From SXOA01 sp051004015 (GTDB lineage: Bacteria; Planctomycetota; Planctomycetia; Pirellulales; Pirellulaceae): DNA of 64,000 bases. The notes under the pieces were generated by a model, which had not been told where the DNA came from, ran no database searches, and saw only the letters and a program-made list of their open reading frames with translations. The position numbers and the translations under genes are program-made. The DNA lies in assembly GCA_051004015.1 (NCBI GenBank), contig JBPCKT010000002.1, positions 1 to 64,000 of the forward strand. Reading direction: 5' to 3'. The number at the start of each line of letters is the position of its first letter. Position 1 is the first letter of the stretch. Of this stretch, positions 61,114 through 64,000 are shown piece after piece.

Positions 61114-61463
61114 TGAAAGGAGATAGATAGCCGCAGAGCGGTGAGTTCCGGGAATTGACGGACGATTCGGCGGTGCCACTCCAATTCCCGGCTAACAACC
61201 TCAGCCGGCTCACCCGAAGCTTGCGCTTCAGTCACCGAGTAGCGATAGCCGGGGTGTTCGGGGTCGTCGTCCACCCGAATGGAAACATGGCCGGGAAACA
61301 GGTCCCGAGTGATTGCCAACACTTGCTCTCTGGCCTTGCCGGTCAGGAGGTGCTCAATACTGCTTGCCGCCGGATTAATCCAGGGAGCATCTTGCTCGCG
61401 GGATCTCGTGAGGGGCGGAGCGATTGGGGCAATCGCGATGTCCGATGGTGAAGTCGTTTCCAT
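61110..61463 (-). CDS. Unknown partner of the HEPN protein
   Basis: A 117-residue protein, no family recognised. It has HLLTGKAREQVLAITRDLFPG, a beta-like DDDPEHPGYRYSV and a terminal ELEWHRRIVRQFPELTALRL. There is no nucleotidyltransferase GSxxxG motif, so it is not MNT. Its stop overlaps the HEPN start by four bases, so they are coupled and probably antitoxin and toxin. It is the first gene of a four-gene set reaching to 59911. Confidence 0.65.
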   Translation of the reverse strand: METTSPSDIAIAPIAPPLTRSREQDAPWINPAASSIEHLLTGKAREQVLAITRDLFPGHVSIRVDDDPEHPGYRYSVTEAQASGEPAEVVSRELEWHRRIVRQFPELTALRLSISFQ

Positions 61464-61540
61464 GACTCAATTCTAGCCTAGGTTCGTGCTCGGAATCAAT
61501 TCGATTGCTCCGTTGCTAAGCGGCGGCCACTTCCCCAAGA

Positions 61541-61582
61541 AATAAAAAACCCTTCCGGTTCTGGCAAAGTCCCGGAAGGGTT
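61541..61582 (-). terminator. Terminator of the 16S rRNA transcript
   Basis: On the minus strand AACCCTTCCGG and CCGGAAGGGTT form an 11-base-pair stem with a 13-base loop (61548-61582), followed by a run of Ts (TTTTTTATT). It is about 130 bases past the rRNA 3' end, with no 23S or tRNA gene before it. Confidence 0.88.
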
Positions 61583-61705
61583 CTATCAAATTCAACTTGG
61601 CAGACTGCCGATGCAAGCTCCTTGCGAAGCTTGCCGGCTAAACCTCTCATCATGCATGAGAACTATGTGCACTGTCCTTCCAAATGTCGCCACTTGGAAG
61701 TGGAT

Positions 61706-63251
<1,546 letters not shown>

Positions 63252-63435
63252 TTTTCTGCTTATCTCCTTGGAAGACAACAGCTTGCGCCGCCACCCGCCA
63301 GGGAGTTCATTAGCCAATCTACCGAGTTTGAGTTGCTCGCTACTTCAGGTCCGAAGACCCTAGGCAGCAAGCTGAAATTTCCACAGTCTCATGCAGACTG
63401 TAAGACTCAAATAAGTTGAGAGGTTACTACCAAAT

Positions 63436-63447
63436 TGTCAAAGATCA
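63436..63447 (-). promoter_or_regulatory. boxA-like antitermination site in the rRNA leader
   Basis: On the minus strand TGATCTTTGACA resembles the rRNA boxA consensus TGCTCTTTAACA. It lies 50 or more bases downstream of the promoter and about 190 before the mature 16S. Between it and the rRNA is a hairpin (CAGTCTGCATGAGACTG). Nus-factor antitermination is inferred. Confidence 0.6.
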
Positions 63448-63497
63448 AGTTTAACGCCCCAACGAAGCAGCTAAGGCTTCGGTAAGGCGAGTCACGC

Positions 63498-63525
63498 ATT
63501 CTAGCGAATGCCCGACAGCGGTCAA
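63498..63525 (-). promoter_or_regulatory. Promoter of the 16S rRNA gene
   Basis: On the minus strand TTGACC (63520-63525) and TAGAAT (63498-63503) are separated by 16 bases, with the boxA-like leader downstream. It is the best promoter in the window. Confidence 0.8.
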
Positions 63526-63530
63526 CAGGC

Positions 63531-63550
63531 CGGAAGAAAATTTTCTTCCG
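63531..63550. promoter_or_regulatory. Perfect 20-base palindrome just upstream of the rRNA -35
   Basis: CGGAAGAAAATTTTCTTCCG is exactly self-complementary and lies five bases before the -35 box. The A/T-rich centre could act as an UP element and the symmetry suggests a dimeric binding protein; it could also be the terminator hairpin of the upstream ACP-like gene. Confidence 0.55.
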
Positions 63551-63810
63551 CGTTTTCTCCGGTCAGGCATCCCTGCGTGAAGAAAAAATCGCCACTGGTT
63601 TCAGCCTCCGTTTGGAAGCCGTCTCCCGTAGCGACACCTCTAAAGATAGGCACCTGTCCCAAATCGGACAAGGCCCCCCAGCAGGAAAAATTCGCCCCGC
63701 TGAGGACAATCCGCCGCCAGCCAGGCTGACGCGGTCGCAGAAAGGTGTTCTTCGGCCGGATAAGGGCTTGGACTTGCGAGAAAGTGAGCGCCATTTACGA
63801 CGTCCGCCGT
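63551..63810. other. Region between the ACP-like gene and the 16S promoter
   Basis: A minus-strand open frame (63522-63794) begins 16 bases after the ACP-like stop, but its 90 residues match no family and its end runs through the palindrome and the rRNA -35. It is not called as a gene. Nothing else is seen. Confidence 0.4.
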
Positions 63811-63999
63811 TCACTTCTTTGCTTTTCGCACGAGGTCGGCCAGGGTCGCCACCGTGACATTGCTGGCTCGCTTTTTCCATGAATCATTGCCGATCAAATT
63901 CGGCCCCCCCTCTCCAGCCAAATTATTGAGACCTTCATCGGAAATCGTGATCTTGAATTCGTCCTCGAGTTCCATGACCAGCTCAACAAGGTCCAACTC
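63811..63999 (-). CDS. ACP-like protein, 5' part outside the window
   Basis: The C-terminal 62 residues of an acyl-carrier-fold protein: ELDLVELVMELEDEFKI then ISDEGLNNL, and a final TVATLADLVRKAKK. In AcpP the segment is DSLDxVELVMxLExEF, with the modified Ser before the LD; here that position is Glu. A Gly/Asn/Ser-rich insert (about 25-40 of the visible part) is unusual. The upstream half cannot be seen, so the call depends on this end alone. Confidence 0.7.
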   Translation of the reverse strand, partial: ELDLVELVMELEDEFKITISDEGLNNLAGEGGPNLIGNDSWKKRASNVTVATLADLVRKAKK

Positions 64000-64000
64000 G

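Noticed and set aside
63522..63794. A 90-codon minus-strand ORF after the edge ACP-like gene
   Set aside because: No family match, and its end overlaps the rRNA promoter and palindrome; kept as a note only.

Overview
The window comes from a planctomycete (Planctomycetota), probably of the Pirellulales type. The strongest evidence is the 16S rRNA gene on the minus strand at the right end. It contains perfect matches to the sites of the two classical Planctomycetes probes, Pla46 (GACTTGCATGCCTAATCC, 63189-63206) and Pla886 (GCCTTGCGACCATACTCCC, 62373-62391). The gene content agrees: a DUF1559 prepilin-like protein, a TPR plus CRTAC/ASPIC pair, a giant secreted WD40 protein, FHA-PP2C and Pkn-type kinase proteins with planctomycete-style N-termini, and a 16S gene not followed by tRNA or 23S. 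The family-level placement is inference.

Layout. 1-7.8 kb: a truncated ORF, an FHA-GAF-PP2C phosphatase, a membrane-anchored ACP-like protein, an EF-hand protein, and a TPR/CRTAC operon. 7.8-13.2 kb: a small lipoprotein and DUF1559 protein, flgM, a Fur-family regulator behind a promoter/inverted-repeat operator, pyrE, ruvB, and a Tyr-rich secreted peptide. 13.5-25 kb: truD, a 2355-residue WD40 protein translationally coupled to a CPXCG protein, two tandem transglutaminase-like paralogues (one without catalytic residues), and ispH. 25.4-33 kb: a Cys-rich metal-binding protein, a DUF6941-like protein, a zinc-dependent dehydrogenase, then the glycine cleavage operon gcvT-gcvH-gcvPA-gcvPB with a lipoate ligase. 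33-41.6 kb: an FHA protein, an ECF sigma/anti-sigma pair, a TPR lipoprotein, DUF1579, serC-serA, and two small unknowns. 42.3-48.1 kb: a heavy-metal RND efflux locus in which the adaptor and a lipoprotein share an unusual Cys/His-rich motif. 48.5-61.5 kb: a Ser/Thr kinase, nadA, a possible nuclease-like protein, a two-gene membrane cassette, rplU, uppP, a TIM-barrel isomerase, an MBL exonuclease, a TPR plus polysaccharide-export pair, a PH-domain protein, and two back-to-back toxin-antitoxin-like cassettes (HEPN plus unknown partner; DUF433 plus DUF5615). 61.5-64 kb: the isolated 16S rRNA gene with its own promoter, boxA-like leader and terminator, then a partial ACP-like gene at the edge.

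Metabolic logic: serC-serA make serine and the gcv operon cleaves glycine to one-carbon units, with the lipoate ligase able to charge GcvH. The most striking non-gene signal is a dense set of diverse palindromic repeats. They abut or overlap gene ends, in several cases supplying the stop codon, and in one case encode protein sequence.
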